13,715 nt of DNA from Candidatus Hydrogenedentota bacterium (GCA_012965445.1 DTSJ01000149.1:1-13715); one strand, 5' to 3'; shown: positions 1 through 8,218, counted from the first letter of the stretch. Translations and numbers: made by a program. Notes: generated from the letters alone by a model not told the origin.

Positions 1-1
1 C

Positions 2-70
2 GAAGAAGCGGGGGAATTCCTGAACGGAGAACAATACCGAAAACTCGTGGAACAATTCGGCTCGCTCTAA
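2..70 (+). CDS. C-terminal end of an unidentified protein (5' truncated by window edge)
   Basis: An open frame enters from the left edge and gives 22 residues, ending in EQYRKLVEQFGSL and a TAA stop at 68-70. The fragment is charged and probably helical, but it is too short to assign to a family. It is treated as coding because it stays open to a clean stop that coincides with the stop of the convergent minus-strand gene: TAA at 68-70 and the minus TAG at 67-69 share two bases. What lies upstream is outside the window. Confidence 0.55.
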   Translation, partial: EEAGEFLNGEQYRKLVEQFGSL

Positions 71-1512
71 TTTTGATGAACAGGCAGTACGCTCGCGACG
101 GTGACCGTGACCGAAGTTGGCTCGTCTGCTTTCAAACGTAACGTATACACTTTGTCAGGCTCAATATTTTCGGCACTCAAAATCATGTCGGTGCCAACCA
201 GCCTCTGATACAAAATCACCGATTCATCGCTCCCGAATTCGATTTTTAGGTTACTGCTGATCGCCGCCGGGGACATCTGAAATCGAATCCCGACAATGTC
301 GCCAAATTCATCTACCCAGGAGGAACCAGTTGATTCCCATCTGAGCTCCTGAGAAAACGGCGTCTCAGCCGACAACTCAAGACTCGACATTGTCGGATGT
401 TCCCGTACAAACGACTCGACAGCAAAAAGCTCGCGCACCAGGTTCGTACCGTGCATCGCCCCCAGCACTGTGGTCATCAAAATAGCCACGAACATACACT
501 GCAGTGCCCAAACCTGAGCCGCCTGCCCCCACCGCTTCCAGAACACACCAATGGTTACGGCAAGCGTAAATCCGAGCATAATTACGATCCACGCCGTTAC
601 CCCAACACCCGGAAGCCACGACAGCGCATACGCCAATACCGCAAAAACCATGGACTGGAGTAGCGCACTGTCGGTGCGTATCCTGCCGACTCCAGCCGCG
701 TACTGCGCGCTCTGATTGAAAAACGGCCATGCGATTAGTAAAGCCAACCCCAATACGATCCGGGTCGTAATCATATCGACCGTAATGACCTCTAACAATG
801 TCTTACGAAACTCGAATACCACATCGGTAGAGGGCTCCAATGACAAAACAGAGTTAGTCTTGTAGCCGCCGTATATCAATCCCGCTACAATTGATAATTT
901 CGCAAGCGGCGGAAATATGTTCAGAGGTTCAGGCGTATCCTCGGAATGTTCACCGACAATATCAGCCACCAGATCCAATCCGAAGTTGCATTTCATGCAG
1001 CTCAGCTGCTCTGGCGTATTCTCAGCACCACATCTAGCACACACGACCACGTTTCCAGCGCTACCGACTCGACCTGTCGGGTTCGATGCGGTTCTGTCCT
1101 GATGGTCTTTCTTGAGTTGGCGCACAATCGACCTGCCCGCTTTAATTGCGAAAGTATGCCCGGGATTCTGCTTCAGCACTTCCGCCCAGGCAACCGCCGC
1201 ATTTTCCTTTCGTCCGCTCGATTCGTACACCATGGCAAGCTGCTCAAGCATCTTGGCATCTGTCGGCCACGTCTCAATTGATTCCTCCAGAACACCCACG
1301 GCTTCCTCAGCTCGACCCAGCCGCATATACGTCGCGGCAAGATAGCGAGGGATGCCGCTCTTGTCCTTCCACTCATTCGAAAGAATCTGGAGATGTTCTA
1401 TAGCCAGCCGATAGTCCTCTTCTTTATACAGCTTTTTTGCGAGGCGCCACCGTTGCTCCTGATTGTCAGGGTGTGCTTCAACATACTGTGTCAACGCCCA
1501 GGTTTCCGCCAT
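67..1512 (-). CDS. TPR / zinc-ribbon / multi-pass membrane protein of unknown function
   Basis: A 481-aa protein with three visible parts. Residues 1 to about 130 are TPR-like helical repeats (for example YLAATYMRLGRAEEAVGVLEESI), suggesting a protein-binding cytoplasmic region. A short linker leads to a zinc ribbon with paired cysteines C158-x2-C161 and C172-x2-C175. Hydrophobic stretches follow at roughly 203-215, 249-263, 285-300, 303-323 and 335-352, so four or five membrane helices are likely. The last ~115 residues are soluble and beta-rich in appearance, possibly extracytoplasmic. The ATG at 1512 is preceded by GAGGAAA at suitable spacing. It is the last gene of a minus-strand operon with a GAF histidine kinase and a glutaminyl cyclase-like lipoprotein. 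No named family fits the whole architecture; the zinc ribbon plus TPR could recruit partners to the membrane, which is inference. Confidence 0.88.
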   Translation of the reverse strand: MAETWALTQYVEAHPDNQEQRWRLAKKLYKEEDYRLAIEHLQILSNEWKDKSGIPRYLAATYMRLGRAEEAVGVLEESIETWPTDAKMLEQLAMVYESSGRKENAAVAWAEVLKQNPGHTFAIKAGRSIVRQLKKDHQDRTASNPTGRVGSAGNVVVCARCGAENTPEQLSCMKCNFGLDLVADIVGEHSEDTPEPLNIFPPLAKLSIVAGLIYGGYKTNSVLSLEPSTDVVFEFRKTLLEVITVDMITTRIVLGLALLIAWPFFNQSAQYAAGVGRIRTDSALLQSMVFAVLAYALSWLPGVGVTAWIVIMLGFTLAVTIGVFWKRWGQAAQVWALQCMFVAILMTTVLGAMHGTNLVRELFAVESFVREHPTMSSLELSAETPFSQELRWESTGSSWVDEFGDIVGIRFQMSPAAISSNLKIEFGSDESVILYQRLVGTDMILSAENIEPDKVYTLRLKADEPTSVTVTVASVLPVHQN

Positions 1513-1550
1513 GATATTTCCTCGCCGTGTCTTTCGCGCCCGATTCTTTC

Positions 1551-1793
1551 CTATTCAGCACCGTCCTTCTTGTCAGCCCGCTTCTGCAGCACCGTGTTCA
1601 CGCCGGCCGCGACAAAGGAAGCCCCTATCGTAGCAATGATCAGCGAAAACATATAGGGAACAGTCGTCGCGCGCTTGTCCTCATAGATATTCGTCCACAC
1701 GAAGTAGAAACTCGGGCCGTACAAAAGCACGATACAAATCCCCCAGAAACGCCATCCTACCGAATCCAGTTCGCGCAGTGACTTCATATTCAT
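1551..1793 (-). CDS. Small two-helix membrane protein, unknown function
   Basis: An 80-aa protein with two hydrophobic segments, about residues 15-33 (GICIVLLYGPSFYFVW) and 44-67 (VPYMFSLIIATIGASFVAAGV). A short loop containing acidic and basic residues separates them, and the C-terminal tail is charged (QKRADKKDGAE). I do not recognise the family. The ATG at 1793 follows AGGA at 1798-1801 by 4 nt, and that site overlaps the stop codon of the upstream kinase gene, so translation of the two is probably coupled. A second in-frame ATG lies two codons in and could also serve. It could be an accessory membrane anchor for the soluble kinase or for the TPR membrane protein encoded 38 nt downstream; this rests only on gene order. 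Confidence 0.78.
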   Translation of the reverse strand: MNMKSLRELDSVGWRFWGICIVLLYGPSFYFVWTNIYEDKRATTVPYMFSLIIATIGASFVAAGVNTVLQKRADKKDGAE

Positions 1794-1797
1794 ACAT

Positions 1798-1801
1798 TCC
1801 T
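1798..1801 (-). promoter_or_regulatory. Ribosome binding site overlapping the kinase stop codon
   Basis: On the minus strand the sequence AGGA lies 4 nt before the ATG of the 80-aa membrane protein and shares bases with the TAG stop (1800-1802) of the kinase gene. This suggests terminating ribosomes on the kinase message re-initiate on the small gene. Confidence 0.5.
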
Positions 1802-3062
1802 ATCTGGCATTCGGTCTCTCCGGGAACTTCATCGTGAATATCGCGCCGCCCTCATCCCGATTCCCTGCATTGACAGAACCTCCGTGTTCTTCGGCAATCT
1901 TACGTGTAACAGCCAAACCCAGCCCCGTACCCCGGGAGCCTTTGGTCGAAAAAAAAGGTTCGAAGATCTTTTCGATAACTGTCCTGTCGATCCCTGCTCC
2001 ATTGTCCTCAACCGTAATCCTGATAATTCCATCCTCTGGTCGGTCTCCACTCACTCCGATCCACCCGTCTTCATTAGGTGTCGCATCGGCCGCATTCAGG
2101 ATCAGGTTCAACAAACACCGGAAGATTCCCCGCGAATCGATCACCACCTCGCCCTCGAGTCCACCTGTTTCGTTCGAAATCGAAATCGACCGACTTCCCA
2201 TCAGACCGTTCACCGTCAACAGAACTTCATCAATCAGCTCCTTGAGCGAACACGCTTCGTACGCCGGGCTTCGGTCAGTGGAATACGCGAGCATATCCTC
2301 AATCACATTCGAAAGCCGCTTCAAACTCCGCTTCATAATCTTCCACGGATTCTCAACTATTCCTATCTTCTTTTGCGCGACCCCTTCATCGATCAATTCG
2401 GATCCCACATTGAGCGTCGCCAGAATGTTCTTCGAATAATGCGCCAGACCTGCAACAGTCTGTCCGATCGCCGCCAGACGTTCAGATGCGAGGTTTTCAT
2501 CGATCAGCCGTGCCTGCGTAATCACTGAGGCGCCCAAAGAAGCGAACATTTCCATGATTCGCTCATCAAACTCGGAAAACGTCGCATCACCGATCTTGTT
2601 CACGACTTCCAATACCCCGACCAGGCGATCCTGATCCACCAAAGGCACCGCCAGCAGCGACCGCGTCTCAAATCCTGTCGCATCATCGGCAGGTTTGTAA
2701 ATCCGCGGATCGCTCAGTGCGTCCGCAACATTTATCGTGATTCGGTTCGTTGCACACTCACCCGCGATTCCCTGGTCAAGCTGCAATCGCACCTGTTTGA
2801 GAGTGTCGCTCTGCTCATCGGAATCGCCCAGCGCGACGGCAAAATACAAGTCGTTTTCATCTTCGTCGTAGAGCAGCAGCGAGCATGCCTCAGCATTCGC
2901 GACCGTCTGACTCTCCAGCATAATTGTGTCCAGCACCGCCGGATACTCCGAAACCAGTTTGCTCAGCTTATGAACGCGATACAACGCGTCGGTCACGCGG
3001 CGCATGTCTCCCGCAGAAACCATATCCAGCCGGTCGTTCTTTTCGCCAAGTTCCTCGCTCAA
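1800..3062 (-). CDS. GAF-domain sensor histidine kinase (soluble)
   Basis: A 420-aa protein with no membrane segment, so probably a cytoplasmic sensor. Residues ~35-185 form a GAF domain, with the typical LVGVLEVVNK strand near 146-156. A dimerisation/phosphoacceptor region follows with the H-box in LAHYSKNIL, making H208 the likely phosphorylated residue. The HATPase domain shows the N box (LLNLILNAADAT, N323), G1 box (DNGAGI, D353), F box (FEPFFSTKG) and G2 box (RGTGLGLAV). The start is TTG at 3060-3062, chosen because AGGGA sits 8 nt upstream; the first in-frame ATG is codon 14 and has no good site. It begins 1 nt after the glutaminyl cyclase-like gene stops. GAF ligands vary widely (cyclic nucleotides, redox, light), so the signal cannot be read. 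No receiver or output domain is encoded nearby, so its partner lies elsewhere. Confidence 0.93.
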   Translation of the reverse strand: MSEELGEKNDRLDMVSAGDMRRVTDALYRVHKLSKLVSEYPAVLDTIMLESQTVANAEACSLLLYDEDENDLYFAVALGDSDEQSDTLKQVRLQLDQGIAGECATNRITINVADALSDPRIYKPADDATGFETRSLLAVPLVDQDRLVGVLEVVNKIGDATFSEFDERIMEMFASLGASVITQARLIDENLASERLAAIGQTVAGLAHYSKNILATLNVGSELIDEGVAQKKIGIVENPWKIMKRSLKRLSNVIEDMLAYSTDRSPAYEACSLKELIDEVLLTVNGLMGSRSISISNETGGLEGEVVIDSRGIFRCLLNLILNAADATPNEDGWIGVSGDRPEDGIIRITVEDNGAGIDRTVIEKIFEPFFSTKGSRGTGLGLAVTRKIAEEHGGSVNAGNRDEGGAIFTMKFPERPNAR

Positions 3063-3063
3063 A

Positions 3064-3999
3064 CTACTTTTCCCTGGTTCCGGTTATATGCTCCTCGATT
3101 AGGGGAAGCGCTCGATACACGACGTCCCCAATTACCTTTAGACTGTCGGCACATACATTATCAATCGTATCATGAACAGTATGCCAGTTCCGATCATGCA
3201 TGGCCCTGCCGCCGCCGTAGCGAAAATCGATCAGGTCGATCGCGTCTATACCTGCTTTTCGAAAGGGGATATGGTCGTCCTTGATACGCTCGCCAAAAGG
3301 CAGGAAGCTGTCCCCGTAGCCCAGTTCCTTCGCGGTCCGAGTGATCGCATCCCGCAGCCATTTCGGCGCATCAGGATCCTTGAATATTCCCAAATCGCAA
3401 TCACCGATCATATCGACATTGATCAACACCTTTACGTTTTCGAGTTCACCGGTACGCTTCAACTCAGACACCAGTTCCCGGCTCCCATACAAACTGTCAA
3501 TGTCCGACCACTTCTCGAAAGCCTCTTCTCCGTCAAAGAAACAAAGCCAGACCGTACACCCTTCGCGTCGCGCTCCAAGTACACGGGCCATCTCCAGCAT
3601 CCATGCAGTAGTCGATCCGCCGTCGTTCGCACCAACAAACGTGAAGTCGGGAAAATACTTCGAATCATAGTGATTGCTCAGGATGATCGTCTCGCTGCGT
3701 GATCCCGGAATGACCCCGACAATCGTGTTCATATCGAGAACACCGCGGGGGGTAAGGGCCCTAAACGGAAACTCGCGCACTTCAACACCCGCCTCCTTCA
3801 GCCCGTCCCTGATAAACTTCTGCGCCTTGATGCTGCCCCGAGTACCAGGAACGCGCTCCCCAATCCGCAGCAGAAGCTCTAAATCTGTATACGCCCGCTC
3901 CCCGTCAAAGGGACTCGTCAGTTTATCCTGGGCCGAACAGGACGGCAACAGGGCGACGATGAACAATCCAGACAATAACCGCGAAAACAGGCGACTCAT
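3064..3999 (-). CDS. Glutaminyl cyclase-like M28 family metallopeptidase homologue, putative lipoprotein
   Basis: A 311-aa protein resembling animal-type glutaminyl-peptide cyclotransferase, which converts N-terminal Gln to pyroglutamate; M28 aminopeptidases share the fold. The start MSRLFSRLLSGLF with LLPSC gives a lipoprotein signal with C21 as the lipidated residue. The QC hallmark block GEEAFEKW...DSLYGSREL is present. By analogy with human QC, zinc ligands would be D126 (GANDGG), E159 (GEEAF) and H273 (WHTVHD). Catalytic acids would be E158, D196 (NVDMIG) and an Asp of DDHIPF. The ATG at 3997-3999 is preferred over a TTG four codons earlier because GGGGA lies 5 nt before it. First gene of the minus-strand operon, 1 nt from the kinase. 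Cyclase versus aminopeptidase activity cannot be decided from sequence alone, but the retained GEEAF/DSLYGSR and DDHIPF motifs favour cyclase. Confidence 0.88.
   Translation of the reverse strand: MSRLFSRLLSGLFIVALLPSCSAQDKLTSPFDGERAYTDLELLLRIGERVPGTRGSIKAQKFIRDGLKEAGVEVREFPFRALTPRGVLDMNTIVGVIPGSRSETIILSNHYDSKYFPDFTFVGANDGGSTTAWMLEMARVLGARREGCTVWLCFFDGEEAFEKWSDIDSLYGSRELVSELKRTGELENVKVLINVDMIGDCDLGIFKDPDAPKWLRDAITRTAKELGYGDSFLPFGERIKDDHIPFRKAGIDAIDLIDFRYGGGRAMHDRNWHTVHDTIDNVCADSLKVIGDVVYRALPLIEEHITGTREK
3071..3075 (-). promoter_or_regulatory. Ribosome binding site supporting the TTG start of the kinase
   Basis: AGGGA on the minus strand, inside the last codons of the preceding gene, 8 nt before TTG at 3060-3062. 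It decides the start in favour of TTG over the ATG at codon 14. Confidence 0.5.
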
Positions 4000-4004
4000 A
4001 AAAA

Positions 4005-4009
4005 TCCCC
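4005..4009 (-). promoter_or_regulatory. Ribosome binding site deciding the glutaminyl cyclase-like start
   Basis: GGGGA on the minus strand, 5 nt before the ATG at 3997-3999. A longer frame starting at TTG 4009-4011 would overlap this site and add four residues ahead of the signal peptide, so the ATG is preferred. Confidence 0.5.
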
Positions 4010-4024
4010 AAAGACCGAATTTAC

Positions 4025-4053
4025 TTGAAACCGATGCAATTGCACCCTAAGAT
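4025..4053 (+). promoter_or_regulatory. Candidate sigma70-type promoter of the yggS-pheST-zapA cluster
   Basis: TTGAAA (4025-4030), a 17-nt spacer and TAAGAT (4048-4053) match the sigma70 consensus at 5/6 and 4/6 positions. Transcription would begin near 4060, about 40 nt before the yggS-like ATG. The spacer contains the perfect palindrome TGCAATTGCA (4035-4044), which could be an operator or chance. The divergent minus-strand operon must be transcribed from the same 100-bp interval, but I could not pick a convincing promoter for it. Confidence 0.45.
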
Positions 4054-4099
4054 AATGCCTTCCCGAACAATCCAAACACAAATTCATCCCTAACAGACC

Positions 4100-4768
4100 A
4101 TGAAAAACATACTCAAAACCAATCTGAACTCACTTCAGTCTCGAATCGATGCGGCACTGCAGCGCGCGGGCCGCGCTCCCAGCGACGCACGGCTCATCCC
4201 CGTCACCAAAAAAGTCGGCCTCGAAGAAGTTCAGGCACTCTACGATCTCGGATTTCGCGAACTGGGCGAAAACCGTCCACACGATGCCGAACCAAAAATA
4301 AACGCTATGCCCGACGATATCTGCTGGCACATGATCGGCTCCATCCAGCGCAGAAAAACGAAGGACGTCGTTCGACTGTTCGACCGCATCGATTCTGTTG
4401 ATCGCCTCGAACTTCTCGCCGAGCTTGAGAAACGCTGCGCCGAAGTGGCGGAGTCGATGGAAATACTGCTCCAGATAAACGTCTCCGGCGAAGATTCCAA
4501 GCACGGATTTACCCCAAAAGTTTTATCCGCTACCCTGAACACGATACAATCCTGCGAACGTCTTAATGCTGTCGGTCTGATGACCATGGCACCCGCCGAA
4601 GCGTCCGAAGATGAAATACGGGGGTACTTTCGTGAACTCAAGCATCTGGCGGACGATAATGGTCTGAAGGTGCTGTCAATGGGCATGACGAACGACTTTG
4701 AGGTCGCAATCGAACAAGGTGCGACCGAAATACGCATAGGTACGGCCCTATATCAACAAGCGGAGTGA
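4100..4768 (+). CDS. yggS: YggS/PLPBP family pyridoxal phosphate homeostasis protein
   Basis: A 222-aa protein, close to the usual family length, with the fold-type III alanine racemase N-domain-like barrel. Family landmarks are the PLP lysine in IPVTKKV (K37 most likely), the GEN motif near 56-58, [13 protein letters not shown] near 76-88, [12 protein letters not shown] near 127-137 and the phosphate-binding end [27 protein letters not shown]. Members bind PLP without known catalysis and buffer the cytosolic PLP supply; mutants have disturbed amino acid and vitamin B6 metabolism. The ATG at 4100 has no clear Shine-Dalgarno. First gene of a plus-strand run, 13 nt before pheS, so it is likely co-transcribed with translation genes. 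In many other bacteria the gene sits with proC or division genes, so this neighbourhood is somewhat unusual. Confidence 0.94.
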   Translation: MKNILKTNLNSLQSRIDAALQRAGRAPSDARLIPVTKKVGLEEVQALYDLGFRELGENRPHDAEPKINAMPDDICWHMIGSIQRRKTKDVVRLFDRIDSVDRLELLAELEKRCAEVAESMEILLQINVSGEDSKHGFTPKVLSATLNTIQSCERLNAVGLMTMAPAEASEDEIRGYFRELKHLADDNGLKVLSMGMTNDFEVAIEQGATEIRIGTALYQQAE

Positions 4769-4781
4769 CCATTAGAACTCT

Positions 4782-5792
4782 ATGAAAGAGCGACTCGAAG
4801 AACTGGAACAGCAAAGCGAAGCAGAAATCGCCCAAATTGACGATTCTGCGGCGCTGGAGACCTATCGTGTCAAATGGCTGGGCCGCAAAGGCGCGATCGC
4901 CGAAATCATGCAGGCCATGAAAGATGCGACCCCCGAAGAACGCCCTGTAATCGGTCAGGGAGCCAATAAACTCAAAAAGGCCATCACAGAGGCCATCGAG
5001 AGTAAAAAAGCCGAAATTGAGGCTCAGAGCGCCTCGATACCGACCAAAACGATCGACTTTTCCCTGCCGGGACGTCGCCCGAACAAGGGTCACCTGCATT
5101 TAATCACCCAAGTCACGAACGAGGCGGTCGAAATTTTCGCCGATCTGGGCTTCCAGGTCGCTGAAGGACCCGATATCGAAACCGAATACTACAACTTCGA
5201 CAGCCTCAACACACCCGCTGACCATCCCGCGCGTGATTCACACGACACCTTCTACGTAAAACCCGGCGTCGTCCTGCGCACCCACACATCGCCCGTCCAG
5301 ATGCGCACGATGGAACTGCACCAGCCGCCGGTTGCCGTAATTGTTCCAGGGCGCGTGTATCGTGTGGATTTCGACGCTTCACACAGCCCGATGTTCAACC
5401 AGCTTGAAGGCCTGCTCGTGGACAAGGACATCACCTTCGCTGACCTCAAGGGCACACTGAACCACTTTTTCCATGCCTTTTTCGGAAAGAATGTCAAAAC
5501 CCGCTTCCGGCCGCATTTTTTTCCCTTCACCGAGCCGTCCGCCGAAGTCGACATCTCCTGCTCGGTCTGCGTGGGGTCTGGCTGTCGCCTGTGCAAAAAC
5601 TCGGGCTGGATCGAAATCCTTGGATGCGGCATGGTCGACCCGGAAGTTTTCAAGTACGCCAACTACGACTACGACCTATACTCAGGCTTTGCATTCGGCG
5701 TGGGCATTGATCGCCTCGCACTCCTGCGGCACTCCATCGACACGATCCATCACCTCTTCGAGAACGACCTTCGATTCCTGGAGCAGTTTTAG
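4782..5792 (+). CDS. pheS: Phenylalanine--tRNA ligase alpha subunit
   Basis: A 336-aa class II aminoacyl-tRNA synthetase catalytic subunit; with PheT it forms the alpha2-beta2 enzyme that charges tRNA-Phe. Residues 1-85 are the charged coiled coil that contacts tRNA. Family landmarks follow: DFSLPGRR at 92-99, EGPDIETEYYNFDSLN near 128-143, HPARDSHDTFY and LRTHTSPVQMR. Motif 2 is FRPHFFPFTEPSAEVD (242-257) and motif 3 is GFAFGVGIDRLALLR (302-316). Four cysteines, C260, C263, C268 and C271, match the usual bacterial CxxCxxxxCxxC insert. Length and ends are normal. The ATG at 4782 has no good Shine-Dalgarno at ordinary spacing. No T-box or leader peptide is visible in the 13-nt gap upstream, so any attenuation would have to act from the yggS leader. 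Confidence 0.98.
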   Translation: MKERLEELEQQSEAEIAQIDDSAALETYRVKWLGRKGAIAEIMQAMKDATPEERPVIGQGANKLKKAITEAIESKKAEIEAQSASIPTKTIDFSLPGRRPNKGHLHLITQVTNEAVEIFADLGFQVAEGPDIETEYYNFDSLNTPADHPARDSHDTFYVKPGVVLRTHTSPVQMRTMELHQPPVAVIVPGRVYRVDFDASHSPMFNQLEGLLVDKDITFADLKGTLNHFFHAFFGKNVKTRFRPHFFPFTEPSAEVDISCSVCVGSGCRLCKNSGWIEILGCGMVDPEVFKYANYDYDLYSGFAFGVGIDRLALLRHSIDTIHHLFENDLRFLEQF

Positions 5793-5795
5793 ACC

Positions 5796-8198
5796 ATGAA
5801 GATACCTTTAAGCTGGCTAAATGAATACGTCGACCTCAATGATATCTCCGTGGAGGATATCTGCGACACCATGACCATGCTCGGCCTTGAAATCGAATCC
5901 GTCGAAGAAACTGGTGCCGACATCCAGAACATCGTTGTCGGTCACATCCAGTCCATCGAGCCGCACCCGGATGCAGACAAACTGGTCGTCTGCAAAACCG
6001 ATGTCGGCGAAGATGAACCCGTCACCATTGTCTGCGGCGCATCGAATATGAGCGTGGGGGACAAGGTACCCACGGCCAGAATCGGCGGGACTCTGCCTGG
6101 CGGATTCAAAATCGGCAAACGCAAGATGCGCGGCGTCGCCTCGCAGGGCATGATGTGTTCAGCAAAGGAATTGGGACTGGGGGAAGACCATTCAGGCCTT
6201 CTGATACTCGACAAATCCCTGGAAATCGGCACGGATGTCCGCGGCCCGCTTGGCCTCAACGAAACGGTCCTCGAAATTGAAGTCACCCCAAACCGCAATG
6301 ACTGGTCCGGCCTCATCGGAATCGCCCGTGAGCTGTCAGCCCACTACAAACGTCCACTGCTTATTCCAGATTCGTCTGTAACCATATCTACTACAAATAC
6401 TTATGACGTAACGTCAATTACAATCGAAGCCCCGGACCTCTGCAACCGCTACATAGGGCGCGTCGTCAAAGGCGTAAAAATCGGTCCGTCTCCGGAATGG
6501 CTGCAGAAACGCCTCATCGATGCGGGTCAACGCCCCATAAACAACGTCGTCGACGCAACCAACTACGTCCTGCTCGAAACGGGACAGCCGTTGCACGCCT
6601 TCGACCTCAATAAGCTCAATGGGAACCGAATCGTCGTGCGCCAGGCGAAAGACGGTGAAATCATCAAAACGATAGACCAGGAAGAGCGAAAACTCTCTTC
6701 TGACACGCTCGTCATCGCAGATGCGAAAGACCCCGTCGCCGTGGCAGGTGTCATGGGCGGATTCGACAGCGAAGTGGGGGAGGACACGCTCGATATTATG
6801 CTGGAGAGTGCCTATTTCAACCCTTCCTCAATCCGCAAAACCTCCCGCACATTGAACCTCATCTCCGAGGCGTCCCAGCGATTCCAGCGGGGCACCGACA
6901 TCGATATGGTACCGCTTGCCGCAGATCGCGCCTGTCATCTGATTCAGGAGGTCGCCGGGGGTGAAACACTTGCTGGAACAATCGACGAGTACCCAAACCT
7001 AATCAATCCAGTTGAAATACAGCATAATTTCGATGATATCAGCGGACGAATCGGAACAAGTGTTCCATCTGAAACACAGCTTTCAATACTCGAATCTCTC
7101 GGATTCGGCATCAGCGAAACCACCGATTCAAGTGCTTCGGTCTTCTCACCGCCCAGACGCCATGATGCAACCCGATCCGCCGATCTGGTCGAGGAGATTC
7201 TGCGCCACTTCGGCTTTCACAACGTCGAGCCGACACTCCCAAAAATAAGTCCTACCGAGACTGTATACGCGCCTAACTACAAACGCCTCCAGCACTTGCG
7301 CACGCAGCTGACCAACATCGGCCTCACGGAAATTTATACCTGGGCCTTCACGTCTAGAGAAGACCTGATAAACGCCCGACTCAAGGACCTGATCGATATC
7401 GCTATTGCGCTCGAAAATCCGCTTTCGGAGAAAAATGAGCTTATGCGTCCCACACTGATTCCATCAGTACTCCACGTAGCCTCCAGCAACATACGAAAGA
7501 CCGCAAAAAACATCCGTATTTTCGAGCTCGCGCCAGTCTATTTCCAGACACAAGAAGCCGACTCCTCATCGCAGCAAGACCGCCTCACGATCTGCCTCAG
7601 CGGCGACAGAACCGCAAACCATTGGAGCGCCACAGCCGACCCCTGCGACGCCTACGATCTGAAAGGATACCTCGAAGAAGTCGCGGCATTGCTGGGCGAT
7701 ACTGAGATCGTACTCAAATCCGCCGACCAGCCAACCTACGCAATGGGGGAATGCGTATCGATACATACCAAGGGCAATCACATCGGATACATGGGTCGCA
7801 TACACAAGTCCGTCGCCGACAAATTCGACATCGACCAGGACATATACATCGCCGAAATCCAGATCCGATCACTCCTCAAAAAGAAGCGATCCCACGCAAA
7901 ATTCCAGCAAGTTCCCGAGCATCCGGCATCCCTTCGCGATATCGCTGTCGTAGTCGATGAATCGGTGCCGGCAGGGGAGATAAAGTCCAGCGCAACGAAG
8001 GCTGGCGGAAAGCTCTTACAAAATGTCGAAATCTTTGATATATTCACGGGTGAACAGGTGGCTGAAGGAAAGAAGAGCATCGCGCTGAATCTTACATTCC
8101 AGAGCCACGAAAGAACCCTGACTGACAAAGATACGGACAAAGCCTGGAACAAAATAGTGAAAACCCTACAACATAACTTCAACGCGGAGCTGCGTTAA
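5796..8198 (+). CDS. pheT: Phenylalanine--tRNA ligase beta subunit
   Basis: An 800-aa protein, normal for bacterial PheT. Domains in order: an N-terminal module (MKIPLSWLNEYVDL), a tRNA-binding OB fold at about 40-150 (HPDADKLVVCKTDVG, GMMCSAKELGL), and the B3/B4 domain at about 215-385 that holds the editing site (INNVVDATNYVLLETGQPLHAFD, AGVMGGFDSEV). A B5 domain at about 410-480 and a non-catalytic synthetase-like core follow. The last part, about 705-798, is the FDX-ACB anticodon-binding domain (HPASLRDIAVVVD, SHERTLTDKD). It starts 3 nt after the pheS stop, with GGAG about 12 nt upstream of the ATG, so the pair is surely co-expressed. The editing domain looks intact, implying removal of mischarged Tyr-tRNA-Phe. 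Confidence 0.98.
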   Translation: MKIPLSWLNEYVDLNDISVEDICDTMTMLGLEIESVEETGADIQNIVVGHIQSIEPHPDADKLVVCKTDVGEDEPVTIVCGASNMSVGDKVPTARIGGTLPGGFKIGKRKMRGVASQGMMCSAKELGLGEDHSGLLILDKSLEIGTDVRGPLGLNETVLEIEVTPNRNDWSGLIGIARELSAHYKRPLLIPDSSVTISTTNTYDVTSITIEAPDLCNRYIGRVVKGVKIGPSPEWLQKRLIDAGQRPINNVVDATNYVLLETGQPLHAFDLNKLNGNRIVVRQAKDGEIIKTIDQEERKLSSDTLVIADAKDPVAVAGVMGGFDSEVGEDTLDIMLESAYFNPSSIRKTSRTLNLISEASQRFQRGTDIDMVPLAADRACHLIQEVAGGETLAGTIDEYPNLINPVEIQHNFDDISGRIGTSVPSETQLSILESLGFGISETTDSSASVFSPPRRHDATRSADLVEEILRHFGFHNVEPTLPKISPTETVYAPNYKRLQHLRTQLTNIGLTEIYTWAFTSREDLINARLKDLIDIAIALENPLSEKNELMRPTLIPSVLHVASSNIRKTAKNIRIFELAPVYFQTQEADSSSQQDRLTICLSGDRTANHWSATADPCDAYDLKGYLEEVAALLGDTEIVLKSADQPTYAMGECVSIHTKGNHIGYMGRIHKSVADKFDIDQDIYIAEIQIRSLLKKKRSHAKFQQVPEHPASLRDIAVVVDESVPAGEIKSSATKAGGKLLQNVEIFDIFTGEQVAEGKKSIALNLTFQSHERTLTDKDTDKAWNKIVKTLQHNFNAELR

Positions 8199-8218
8199 TA
8201 CCTGTCGCAACATCTATT

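Noticed and set aside
1834..2528. Plus-strand frames of 201 and 214 codons
   Set aside because: Both are antisense to the histidine kinase, whose catalytic boxes are intact.
3172..3702. Plus-strand frame of 176 codons
   Set aside because: Antisense to the glutaminyl cyclase-like gene and without recognisable features.
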